A stretch of DNA of 64,000 bases from Glossina fuscipes (Eukaryota > Arthropoda > Insecta > Diptera > Glossinidae), in NCBI RefSeq assembly GCF_014805625.2, contig NW_023998414.1, positions 33,364,495-33,428,494 on the forward strand. The letters run 5' to 3'. Below the pieces are notes generated by a model, which was given only the letters and a program-made list of their open reading frames with translations, searched no databases and was not told where the DNA came from. Positions 48,282 through 61,669 of this stretch are shown here, piece by piece. Position 1 is the stretch's first letter. Every line of letters begins with the position of its first letter. Made by a program: the position numbers and the translations under genes.

Positions 48282-48525
48282 CGACTTTTCAAAATCAAAT
48301 GTGATATAGGGGTGGGGATCGATGACGTGGTCCGATTCAAGCCATTCTCAATAGCGTTTGTTCTTTGCCCAAAACACATCAATGTACAGCATTTTATCAA
48401 AATATCTCGAAAATTAGCGATCTGTACGTTTAACATGAGAATACAATACGGACAGACGGACAGACGGACAGACGGATAGATAAAATTAGAAAAATCACTT
48501 TCTGAATTAATCGGTATAATAAAAG
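48282..48525 (+). repeat. Dispersed repeat, copy 2 (GGACAGAC family)
   Basis: Same orientation and order of landmarks as 9888-10121, including the aaaatatctcgaaaa core and the final tataataaaag. This copy has expanded the GGACAGAC unit to four tandem copies around 48449-48476. Confidence 0.7.
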
Positions 48526-48986
48526 TTGCATCTATTTCAAGTACTTGTGTGTGTGTGTGTGTGTCGAATTATACATTTGCACACACTTAATGACGTATTT
48601 GGATTGTCGTAAATTTTGCTTTGACTGCAAACATTTGTGCCAAAGATATAAAAATAAAAAACAAAAAGTACGCAGTAAGTGCTTGCTTGTGAAACTTTAA
48701 AATCAAAAAACCAAAATTTTCTAAATTTTATTTATATGAATGTTTTCGAATGTTTCGACTGGTGTTGGGGATCTACAATTCGTCGTTATACAATAGTTAA
48801 AATAGTTAGTTTGTTCGCTTGCTTAACTATTGCTAGGTTCGTAAATAACAAGTTTAATGCTTTTTGATCAGATATAGGATAAAAAAGAGTTATGTACATA
48901 GTTAAGTGTGTTTTTTGTCACTACACCAACCACTTCAGATTTTTGGTATACAATGCCAAGCCACTTTGTCGAAAACTTCTAAAAGA

Positions 48987-49032
<46 letters not shown>

Positions 49033-50321
49033 ATTTGTATATGTATATGTGAAAGAAAAAATTTATGGCACATTAAATTTGTTATACCGTTTACAACAGC
49101 GATATAAACTCATCAGGAATTGTGCAGATATCATGTGCAGATATTATTAAGTGAATCGAAGTTCACGTTGAACTAATTATGTCTTTTTTGTGTCCTTCAG
49201 TCGAACGCTTTGAATGAACTATAATAATGGTACGGAACGGAATGGAATGGATATCGAATGGATATCGAAATATAATTCAGTTCAAATATTGGCATTGGCA
49301 TGTAAAAGTGAAAGTGGTGAAGGCGAGCATTTCGATTTTCCAATCCATTGGCTCAGTTAATCACATAAACCATTCAAGTTTGCCGATATCTATAGTATTC
49401 GCTTCAAAGTCTTGAGAGTTTTCATATTTCTTAAAATTGTAATTAATTTACCATTACGTAGGAAAAAATTATGTTCATTACAAGCAGGTGGGAAAAAAAC
49501 CATTTGATGCTAATGTTGTTTTCTATATGCTTGCTCAGCAGTTACTGCTTAATACATTTTGTTATAAGTTGTTAAAATGATTAAATTGGATATATTGTTT
49601 CTTAATATATTTTTTTTATAGTCTTTTTTTTTATGTTTTTTTTTTTTTTTTTTTTTTTCTCTCTTAATTTTCGCTTTAACTTTTATATTTTAATGATTTC
49701 GATTAGCGTAAATAGCAGCATCGATTTGAAATGTACTCGTGTCCATCTGTACGTCCGTTAAAATGACGATCGTGACCTTAAAAACAACATCGACCTATGC
49801 TTTAGAGGGCAATTCGAACCTGATAAGAAAATTAATTAACATTAACGTTATTTAATGAATCTAACGACCCACAACTTTCTTCTTTCAAAAATTTTCTCGT
49901 CAGTATCATTGATATTAATAATGAAATTATCTTTTCCTTAAGAGATGACATCATTGTAGCTTTTGTCACGAAATCAATTTCTATTACTGGCTTAATAGAT
50001 AGACTGAACTTTCTCGCATATGGGAAGAAAAGTCTTGAACTTGAAAGAAATTTAAGGGCGCGTGATAATGATAAATTCGAATTTATCTAGCAAAGACCAT
50101 AATCCACCATATCTGTTGATAAAACTTCGTCTGAAGAATTTGAATTAATTGGCGTTAGATTTCACGCTGAATGCTTACTGCGGTAGCAATCATTTTTTAT
50201 CTATTTATTTATCATTCGATGAGATGATGTTCGAATTTTCAAAAAGAGTTGGCCCATAAGCTAAACGATTTTCTAAAAATTCAAATTCTAATAATTATTA
50301 AAACCAAATACACGTTTATGA

Positions 50322-50446
50322 TGCAACGACTGCGCTGCACCTAGCGATTACGCTATACCTAGGAACTGCGCCGAATCGAGGGGATGCACTGCATCCAGCG
50401 ACCCCGCTGCAGCTAGGGACAACTACCCTCGGATCTCCGGATCCAT
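50322..50446. repeat. GC-rich island of degenerate short repeats
   Basis: Within AT-rich flanks, 125 bases reach roughly half GC and contain diverged copies of an 18-20 base unit (ctgcgctgcacctagcg, attacgctatacctagg, atgcactgcatccagcg, ccccgctgcagctaggg). Confidence 0.5.
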
Positions 50447-50500
50447 TTAAATGTGCAACAAATACGCTCAAAATGTAAGAAGACTTGAGCTGTCGTGGAC

Positions 50501-50553
50501 GCAGTCGCAGTCGCAGTCGCAGTAGGAATAGAAATAGAAATAGAAATAGAAGA
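50501..50553. repeat. Two adjacent hexanucleotide repeats
   Basis: Four GCAGTC units (50501-50523) are followed at once by four GAAATA units (to 50553). Confidence 0.8.
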
Positions 50554-50793
50554 ATACACGTCTACCGCTCACATTCATGTGATAGAGGTGAATATAGGTG
50601 AACTTTTCTAGTTGGGTCGCGCTAGAGTCTTAAATTTGGGTCTTTTTCCATAGACATTTTTCGCTACCAGCAGATCAAACTTGAAAAAATTATTAAAAAT
50701 AGTTTGCAGAGTTGGGAGAAATTGAATTTGTTTAGTTTGTTTGAAAGGTATTTTCATATACATAGATTAACAAGGCATTCACAAGAATATACT

Positions 50794-50828
<35 letters not shown>

Positions 50829-51283
50829 TATAACTTAAAATAATAATAATAATTCATCTCGTGGTTTCTTTCTAACATTTCTTGGAAAATCTCTTCAACT
50901 CCTCTACCGCCTAAACATTATATTTATATATTTTAATAAATTTACGCAACATTTCCTGTTTGCAATATGCTTTTGTATCTCAATACCAAAACCTTATTAA
51001 GCATTCTTCAACATTCTTAAACATATCAAATATAAGCAGAGTTAAACATCGAAACTTTATTAAACATTACTAAACATTATTATTTTGACTGGACGATTTC
51101 TTCAATTCCCTTTCATATATAGTGTTATAGAGTTTTATGATGAAAATCTTTGTACATTAAATTAATTTTATAGCGGAGAAATGATTAAATTCCCTGTTGA
51201 AAGCACAGAGTCGCTTTTAATAAAGAAATGGTTAAATGCCCAACTGAACAAAAATGTTAACGCCAAGCAGCTAATGTTAAAGG

Positions 51284-51452
51284 CCCAACTTAATCGACAA
51301 AAGGGATTCGATTCTGTTACATAACAGACCAAATGCCCAACTTTACCGACAAAAGGGATTCGATTCTGTTAAATAACAGACCAAAGGAATTCGATTCTAT
51401 TAAATAACCGACCAAAGGTAAACGATTCTGTTAAATAACAGCACCAAAGGGA
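51284..51452 (+). repeat. Tandem repeat, about 31-55 base unit, four copies
   Basis: Four copies of a module with the consensus accaaagg-(ga)attcgattctgttaaataacag. The second copy carries an extra aatgcccaacttt segment that also occurs just before the array at 51235-51250, so the unit length varies. Confidence 0.75.
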
Positions 51453-52139
51453 AAATGCAAAGCCGTCAGCAAAACAAAGAGAAATATTTTCATTTAGCGT
51501 CAATTAGCTTTAGTAGCAGTTTTGCGCTTTTACTGATTTAGTTGCAGATTTTTCTATAGACAGAAATGTGATTACAGGTGGAAAAATTTGCGATTGAAAT
51601 TATTAAATTTTCGAGATTTTCGATGGTTTGGCAAAACGAATAAAAAAAGAATATTTTACGTTGTTTAATATGAAGAAGGAGTAGGCTTTCATATTCAACT
51701 ATATATGAAAGTTTAGATATTTAACAGAACTTTGTTAAAGCATTGACAGAGATTTGTTAACAGATATGGTAAGTGTCTTTGCTAGTTATATTCAAATTTT
51801 TCCTCAAACCCTTTTAGTTTAGTTAGTTATTATTTGCGAATATATGTATGAGGGCGTACATATATGATGTCATATACATAGCAGATGTTAAGTTTTAGAT
51901 AATATCGATAACATCGATAAGATCGATCGACGTGAAATCATTTTTATTCGGTGTTTGCAAAAGTTTTGATCACTTTTTCACATGAAAATGGAATTAAATT
52001 ATGGAAAATTGATACAATATATATATATAAACGAAAATAGTTTCCAGCGTTGTTTACAACATTTTACAATATTTGTGATAAAATGGCGATATTATGTCAA
52101 ATGAACTTATATTGACCCATTTTCGCATTTCTCCACAGC

Positions 52140-52279
52140 TTTGCGGATCCACGTGTCGGCCAAACTATGCTGCGCCGATCTGAACAGGTGGTAATTAGAT
52201 CATGTCTGATCGAGTTCGCTGGGTGTGGCAGAACTTCTCATTCGTGCTGCAACAGTGTATTCCGGGCAACTCTTGCAGT
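52140..52279 (+). CDS. Possible orphan exon of unknown gene
   Basis: A 140-base segment near 50% GC, in very AT-rich surroundings, sits between a good acceptor (tttctccacag) and a GTAAGT donor. One frame, starting at its second base, is open throughout (FADPRVGQTMLRRSEQ and so on); a second frame gives MSDRVRWVWQNFSF. I recognise neither, and no partner exons were found nearby. It may be a noncoding exon, a relic or chance. Confidence 0.3.
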
Positions 52280-53313
52280 AAGTGGCCAAAAAAAAAAAAA
52301 AATCCCATTATTAGTCAATTCATGTCGTCACTTTTAAATCGTTGCACCGGAAACCGACAATTGGAATATGATGGAGCAGGATCATCATAAGCTTCTGTAC
52401 GTCTTTGGTGGGCTTCGACAGCAGATATCTTCAAATCGAATAACAACAGAAACAAATGTCGAAAATGCAATTTTGAGTTTTTCATGATTAGCGTCAACGT
52501 ACGCTGAATAAATCGATAAAATATTAAATCGAAAAACTGTTATTTTATGTAGGCAAAGGTCAAAACCATAATATTCAACCGTTATGTATACTGCATGGTG
52601 ATTCCCAATTCTTGAACATTTTTGCTTGGTGAAATCGCTGATCAAAATTTTTGCAAACACCTAATTAGAACGGTTAACTATTTTTTTTTTCACACGAAAA
52701 TGCAACAAAATAAACTTTTAATATTTTTTTTTGTTTTTATTTATTAGTAATAATTGTTGTTGTTGTTTGTGTATGTGTATAGGTGTATGTAATATATTTT
52801 ATATATATTAGAAATTATTAATTACAAAATCTAAAACCTAAAAAAAATTATAGTAAATGTAAAAAGTTGATAATTGTATATATAAAAATATGGATTTTTT
52901 TTTTTATGTTTTATTAATCATTTTGTTTTTTTTTGTTTTGTTTTTTCTTTTTTATAATAATTATCATTATTAATAATAAGTTTTTTGCTTCGCTTAAAAA
53001 TGCATTATTAGTTCACTATTACAGAAGAACTAGAATCATTTTTATGATTTATTTTATTATTAATTAAATATTTTAACTGCTTATTTTTTTCTTATTAACT
53101 GAATGTTTTTTCAATTGTTGCTGTTTATTAATGTCTCTTTCATTTTTCATCTTCTATATGCTTTAGAATTTAACGCTTGATGTTTTATAGTTTTATAAAA
53201 ACCAATAAAGGATCAACTAAATAATGTAAATAAGTTAAGTGTGAAGTAAGAGAACGGAGAAAAGAAATAATAAATAGATATTTGCGATAATTCGTGGAGT
53301 ATATGATATCAGA

Positions 53314-53351
<38 letters not shown>

Positions 53352-54467
53352 TTCAAGTCACACTATGTTCTGCTGCGTCGACTTTGAAAAAAGTATGAGA
53401 ATTTTAATCGCATATGGGATAACTTTGAATACAAAGCTCCTTAGACGGACAGATAGATTGAATTAAGTCGCGTGGGAGAATCGAATAACAATCAAGAAGA
53501 TTGCTTTGATGCGTAATTGATAGGACAAAGAAATTGAGAAAATGCACTTACTTTCAATAGCGTTTGGTATAAGATAATTACAAATTAAAAGCTGATAGTA
53601 ATGCAAAGAAGATATGAAAATCGTTTTATATATAAAAGAGAATATAAAAAAAGGGGAATAGAAAAAAAAATTGATTATATGATCTTTTATGTGTAAAAAA
53701 ATAATTTAGTTTTTCAATAAACAAATCTAAGCATATTGTGATACAATTTCAAATGTAAAAATGAATTAAATGAATACAGATAATTTCATTGGATCAAAGA
53801 GAATCAAATATGCGGCGCATATATCCATTCACATAATTAAAAAAAACGGTAGAGTTATTGTTTTTATTACAAAAATTTCAATTGATTTTAGTGGCGTTGT
53901 TTTGAGATTTGCAGCTACTTTTGCTTTACTCATTTTTTTCTCTCTCTCTCTCTCTCTCTCTTTATTAAATACTTATTCTATTTCTTCCATTCAAACTTTC
54001 TTCTCTGGTATCTATAATAAATTTATTATTATTATTATTATTATTGTTATATTTTTTTAATTTAAATAAGCAATTGTGGAATTTTGTTCAATTTCTTTTT
54101 CTCGTGTTTTGTTTTATTTATAAATGTGTAAATTTTTATTTTATTTTTTTTTCCCCCTCTTTATTTTTCACCCAAATTATGTGAAAATAATTTTATATAT
54201 ATATTTTTTCTTTTGCTTATTTTTGCCTTTCTTTTAATATATATATATTTTTCTTTTTTTAATTATTTGAAAATTTTGTTTTTATTTTTTTCAATTGTTA
54301 AGCCAATTTTTTCTTTTCAATTTTTAGAAAAAGTGGTTCTTTAATTACGTTACGTTGTTACGTTATTATTTTAAAAAAGTTACGCTTTTTCTGGTTTCTT
54401 TTTGTTACTGTTATTGTTGTTATTTAAATAATATATAAATTATATCATTTATAAATTACATACAAAA

Positions 54468-56062
<1,595 letters not shown>

Positions 56063-56067
56063 TTAAT

Positions 56068-58645
56068 CTGTAAACATAGATAATATCATTGCAATAGCGA
56101 TAATTGATAACATACGCTGTGCTGGCATAAAAGGAGACGAAAGTAAAAACCAGTAAATATATAAAAGCAAGACAAAATTTTTTATAATCCATTTGCCAAT
56201 AAAGCGTGACAAACAGAATCGCATAATGAAGAGTTAATATTCGCTAAGTTAATACTACCCCTCCCTTCCTCCCACAAATATATACTGAAGAGTATTTACG
56301 CTTGTTTGCTCTTGTGTTTACCGTTGATTGGCTAACATCGTCTTGTTACACTTTTTCCTTTTTTGCATGGTATATTAGGTTGATAATATCCTCCAAGAAA
56401 ACTTTCAGAATAACGAATAAATGAATAACGATGACCAAGAGATCTTAAGCCATACTATAGTTTAGATCTACGTAGTTACTTGTCAGGATTGGTTGCGTGC
56501 CGCATGTTACACATAAAGAGCTAATGGTTATATAGAACCAAATGTACGTGGCCTACTTAGGCATGATAACAATCTTGTTAGCCATATAAGATGGGCAAGT
56601 ATTAAGGCTGCTTCTCACTTGGTAGTGGTTGAAGGAAAAATTACGTCCCAGCAAATCGTTCGCGTGACAGCGTCACCTTTCTATACAAAAGCATAACGTA
56701 ACTATGAACATAATTTTAATATATTCTCAAAAGTTTGTAAGAGTCGACGTTATCACAGAGATGTCATTTCTTAAACATATATGGTGTAAAGATAGTGGCT
56801 GTTAAATGGGCTCATATACACGTATTTTCCAGATGAATTTCATTTTAAGTTGAAATTGCACATTCAACTTTGAGTAGTCTGGTTCTCAAACGCAAAATCT
56901 CCTATGTCTAAAATTGTAAGAACGGGCCTTTCTTTTCTTTTTATTATCAAAAATAAACGCTACGTTCTTTCTAATAGAAAACATAATTTCATTCCAGCTA
57001 TTTTTGGGCTGCTCAAAATTCTCTCGATTCTTTTTTGGGATAAATTTCTTCCTCAGGATGCTAAGGCGGCGGCCAGTAATATTGAACAGCACCGCACTCT
57101 CTAACACAATACAGTCAAGACACTCCAGTGCTTAACACGGTGAACGAGATGAGAATCAAATAGTGAATGAATCGCAAAATCGGGAAGTTAATTAGTTCTA
57201 CATACTGTGGAGTGATATATATATTTTTTTCTATATGCTTTATTAGTGATCGTTGCTTTTCGCTTCCACACGCAATTTGAATATGGTGACTCAAATTCAA
57301 TTACGCACATAATGGAAAAGACTTCACAATCTACTTTACTATTTGTATATGAAAAACAATGAAGTTAATAATAATTTTCAAAAGCAATCCTATAAGAAAA
57401 ATATCACAACAAATATTGTTCTTTAGCAGTAATTTTTGGACAATTCAGCAAACATTTGGCTTTTAAACTTGTTTTTAGGAATTTAGCACAAACGCAAAAA
57501 AAAAAAAAAAAATTGTAAAAGCTGCTCTAAGAAAAGCAATTAAACCGCACTGTAGCAGCGACAAAGCAGAGCAGAGCAATTGTTCCATTAAATATCAAAA
57601 GTTTAGTAATAGTTTTTAGGGCTGTTTGGATAAGCAAACGAGGAATTGTCTAAACCATTAAAACTAAGTTAAAGTCTGAAAGGTTTATACGCTTTGCCGG
57701 TCTTATGATGTTGTGACAAAGAATTTTGGGAAGCAACGAACGAGACGACATTGCACTATAACAATTCATATATAAAATACCCAATGCTCACACTACACAA
57801 GCACACATCTTCATTATTGCACTGGTTAGAAATTTACTTCACAATCAATGCTTCATTTTTTTTTTTTTTTGTTTTACTCTTTTCTACGGTTCATTGCCGT
57901 CTACACATTTATTCACTAATATTTTCATTATTTTGACAATCAATTTCTATACTTTGTGATGTAAATTTGCTTTAATATTCTTTATAATTATAAAATTTAC
58001 TTACAGTCTTTATTACAATAAATGTTTAATGGGTTGGGCAGATCAGCAAGAGAGCTCAAAAAATTTCCTTCTTGTTCTTTACTTTGTGCTGAAAATGACT
58101 AGTCCACTACCACTACCACTACCACCACCAACACAAACAGCGTTGATGCAATATATTTTCAGCACAGGGTCGTTACTAAATTGTAGTAAAATGAATATCT
58201 TCTTCGGTTTTTTTTTTTTTTGTGTAAGTATACTCGAGTTTATTCAATGACGACATATTTTCTTTTATCCTTTAATCCCCTTATTCATACATCAATACAC
58301 GTAGACCTGGTAATCATAATTGTAACAATCGCTTATTGACAGCATTGTCAAAAAAACTTCATAGAATGAATATAATTATATTTTTTTAACAGGAGGAGTG
58401 TATCAACAAATCTATTGGCTTAGTCCATCTCTGTTCAACATACCAAAAAAAAAAAAAAAAAGAAGAGGAGTGTATCAAGAATATATTTTGCTAAATTTCT
58501 AAAATTTTAAACCAAACAAAACTCGGCATACGGCAAAATATCATGTCAGTGTTAATAGACAAAAGGTAGATAAGTAAATAAAAATATAGAATATACGTAA
58601 TATAATAAAATGGAGTGTTAGTGCGACTTAAAAGCTCACTACATA
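56068..58645. other. Upstream region of Cdc42, no gene seen
   Basis: Probably holds the Cdc42 leader intron and promoter. Some frames are open (for example 58029-58250) but are short, hydrophobic or poly-Pro/Phe, and their splice phase does not match the exon at 59379. Confidence 0.5.
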
Positions 58646-59353
58646 CAGTGAGTCTTATTAATATTGGGATTCTTCACTCGTCAAAAAATAAACGTTTATT
58701 AAACCTAGTCCATTGTGCAAACATAAAAATTTATTTTATTATTTTGTCCTGCCACGGAATACATATTTAAGCATAAAAAAAAAAATGCAAAAACTACAAG
58801 AAGAATGAAGTATTATTTATTATTATTATTATTAATTTCGCCAGAGAAATAAATTCTAAGACTAAGCTCTTAAAAGCACTAGCATCTAAGGCTATCGGCT
58901 TTTATTAAAAACTCTACCGCACTTGAGATTCAAATCCACGACCATTGACTTGCTAGTCAAGATTCCTCGCCTTCGGCTACTCAGGCGGATGAAGAATGAA
59001 GTAAGATGATATGTTTCTACACAAGAAGAATTACACAAAATATAAGAAAACATTTGAATGACGCAAACTAAACAAAAGGGATACACCACCAAATACTAAT
59101 TTTTAACAGTATGTTGTTCTTTTCTTTCGTACGCTTCCTTATATGAAAAAACCGAACATTAATGACGCTACGTCTCTTGAAGTCATTTAAATTTCTTGTC
59201 TGTTGGAACAATGTTTTATATGTTCGTTTTTTTATATATTTATTTTGTCCCCGAGTGGGACAAAATAAATTTTTACGGTTGCACTATAGACTAGGTTTAA
59301 CAAGCGTTTATTTTTTGTTGAGCGAAAACACCCAATATTAATGAGACTCACTG
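58646..59353. mobile_element. Tc1/mariner-like MITE with nested SINE
   Basis: The left end CAGTGAGTCTTATTAATATT (58646) and the reverse complement of the right end CAGTGAGTCTCATTAATATT (ending 59353) form imperfect terminal inverted repeats of about 95 bases. A TA dinucleotide flanks both outer ends, as expected for Tc1/mariner target duplication. It is 708 bases in all, about 517 without the inserted SINE and its duplicated target. There is no transposase frame inside, so it is non-autonomous. Confidence 0.82.
58813..58990 (-). mobile_element. tRNA-derived SINE, copy 2, nested in the MITE
   Basis: Aligns over its full length with 25930-26106 in the same orientation. It is flanked by a perfect 13-base target site duplication gaagaatgaagta at 58800-58812 and 58991-59003. 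The ATT-rich edge at 58813-58834 is the 3' tail on the minus strand. A diverged box B (reverse of attcaaatcc) and box A region are visible. The insertion post-dates the MITE. Confidence 0.85.
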
Positions 59354-59378
59354 TAACTACATATCCCTATATTTATAG

Positions 59379-59757
59379 AAAACGTAACCGCGAAGACGAT
59401 TTACTATGTGAATCGACACCATTGTCTAAACGGATCAATAACTTGCATTTGTCAAATTTCGAAGACACAAATCTTAATCATCAACAACAATCACAGCATA
59501 ATAATCATATATATCAAGCTATACAAGGCAATAATAATAATCATCATTCGCAGCACCAATACGTACCGAAGGATATTATAACTCAGTCGTTGACGCAACA
59601 ACAGCATATGGAATCATTAGCCCATGACTCTATAGATGTGGTGCAAAAGGCTACTTACAATCCTGATTTAAACGAAGTAGAAAATCCCTATTATTATACT
59701 AAAAATAAGCTATTGCACGAATTGCACATGGAGCGTTTGAAAAGATGTTCACTCTGA
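59379..59757 (+). CDS. Terminal exon of an unrecognised gene (partial)
   Basis: After an acceptor (ctatatttatag) a 126-codon open frame begins in phase 2 with KRNREDD and STPLSKRINNLHL. It continues through a Gln/His/Asn-rich middle and ends NPYYYTKNKLLHELHMERLKRCSL before TGA. The basic, polar ends and conserved-looking tail suggest a small nuclear or regulatory protein, but I cannot name the family. No upstream exon ending in the right phase was found in the window. The ATG at 59341 lies in the MITE terminal repeat and is not the natural start. AATAAA follows at about 59987. Confidence 0.5.
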
Positions 59758-61669
59758 AACTGATTGATTATTAATGAGTGATAATTTGAGGATAATGAAG
59801 AAAAATCTGTTTCGACAAAAAGTGTTCTCATTCCTGTGAAAGGATAATTATGCAGTTAAATAATTTCTCAAAATATGTAAAAAAACATGAGCGCTTATGA
59901 CCGAATATATATTTTTCATTAATATTCTAAACCTACTCTTTCAGTATGAGAAAATGAACTCTTAATGATATATAATAATTTTATTTAATAAAAATTTTAC
60001 AATCAAATAAATTTATATAGTTTTACTCGTCTCGATTACCTGCATTTCAATAAAGTGTAATGTTCGTGTAAACGCATGAATGTGCAAAACAGCATACAGC
60101 CGATTAGCATTTTGCCGATTAGCTACACAATTTAGCGTAACGTGTCGTATCATCCATCAGTTGTTTTCATAATGAATTGCGAAAATAGACGTGCTTATAT
60201 ACAAATGTTGGTCTCCATTTTATGATAGCATTAATAACAGATTAATATTCATAGTCTATAAGCGAGAGATTCGATAATTGGACATTTTTATGTAACTTTT
60301 CTGTTTCCTATCGCTTTATTCTTTCCGATATATTCACGCATTTGTACGTAGGATTCGCATTTATATAAAACATGAGGAGAGAAGGAGAAAGAGAGAGAAA
60401 GAGTGAGAGAGAGTAAGTACATGAAATGTGATGGTACAAGTCCTTACATATAAAAATGAGAAAATTATTGTCATAAAGGCAAACTTTGGTGAGATCGTTG
60501 ACCTCAGCTGTGATTTACGATAATATCTATAAAAGTCGAATTTAAGCACTTTGTAGATTGCAGTGCCCAGATTGGGAACAATATGGTTTTTTTTTTTTTT
60601 CTTTAATTTTAAACGGTAAAGCTTTTGTTTTCATTTCAATTTTTACGAATAATGCGATATATTTTTTCGACCAAAAACTGCAATCCTGAGCATTGGTTCG
60701 CATTGATATTAACATCCGAGTTTCTAAGAACTCGTGAAAAAAAAAATATTTTATGAACGAGGTGCAGTATATTACCTTACTTTTTCAATTAGATTGCAAC
60801 AAATGATCTCTTAAGTCATCAAGCAGATGCTTCGTAAGCGATTTTATAAACTTAATTAAGCGCATTAAAGTGAGGAGCAAACTGAAACGCTGCAATTTGT
60901 TCACTGCTCAATAATTTTGATCCAGACAATCCTACTTTAAAAGTGATTTATTTCGTTATGCTTATTAATGTCTACTTTTACAGCAACAAAATGCAATGAT
61001 TTCCTTTTGAAATGTAAACAGTAGCATGTGCTTGGCAAATATAAACAAAATATAGAATTTGCAACAATAAACACACACAGTGCCAGTTTTTTAAACAATA
61101 AAATAGATACCGTACAGCAACAAAATCTATACGATATTAGATTTAAGGCAACAATCACATACGATATAAAATTCGCAACAATAAACACCAATATAAATAG
61201 CGTTTTTTTCTCTTTTTTTTTAATGTCAACAGCTGTTTTCGTTATTATCGTTTGAACACAACCAACTAAACCTCTTTTTTAGTTTTGCAATTTTTTTTTG
61301 ACAATTTACGGATGTTGTTTTTGTTTTACTCATTTTATACATATTTTTTTGTTTAGTTGTTAATAAAAAAGTCTGTGAAGGAAATTTGTGTTATAGGAGA
61401 TATTATAAAATTTTGAATAAATTCTATACAAAAAGTATTATGATTGTAAAAATTACAGAAATAATTTAATATTAAATATACTAATTTTCAACCATAAAGT
61501 GCCAATAACAACAATGCTGGGTTATTAATAATAACAACAATTAAGTGCCTGGGAAATAAGAAAATTTATTTATTAAATAAATGACGGTAGTACAAGCACA
61601 GTACATAAGTTTTGGTTTTAGATGCGAAATTTCGTTTAAAAGAAATTAAAATCATTTTTATGAAAAAGA
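59758..61669. other. Intergenic stretch and Merlin leader
   Basis: AT-rich sequence with a GA run near 60372-60412 and no coding frame. The Merlin 5' UTR and promoter probably lie in the last several hundred bases. Confidence 0.45.

Larger units (their letters stand above)
45409..54467. other. 9-kb gene-poor interval
   Basis: No gene could be supported apart from a possible lone exon at 52140-52279. The interval has many poly-A/T tracts, AT and ATT microsatellites (48985-49030, 53320-53350), a GA run (50799-50825), short tandem repeats and one dispersed repeat copy, annotated separately. A cluster of ATCGAT motifs at about 51905-51930 resembles DRE-type binding sites but is not tied to a gene. 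Confidence 0.5.

Noticed and set aside
58095..58223. Proline-rich frame ending at a GTAAGT as possible first exon of the gene at 59379
   Set aside because: Its splice phase is 0 while the downstream exon needs phase 2, and the peptide is low-complexity.
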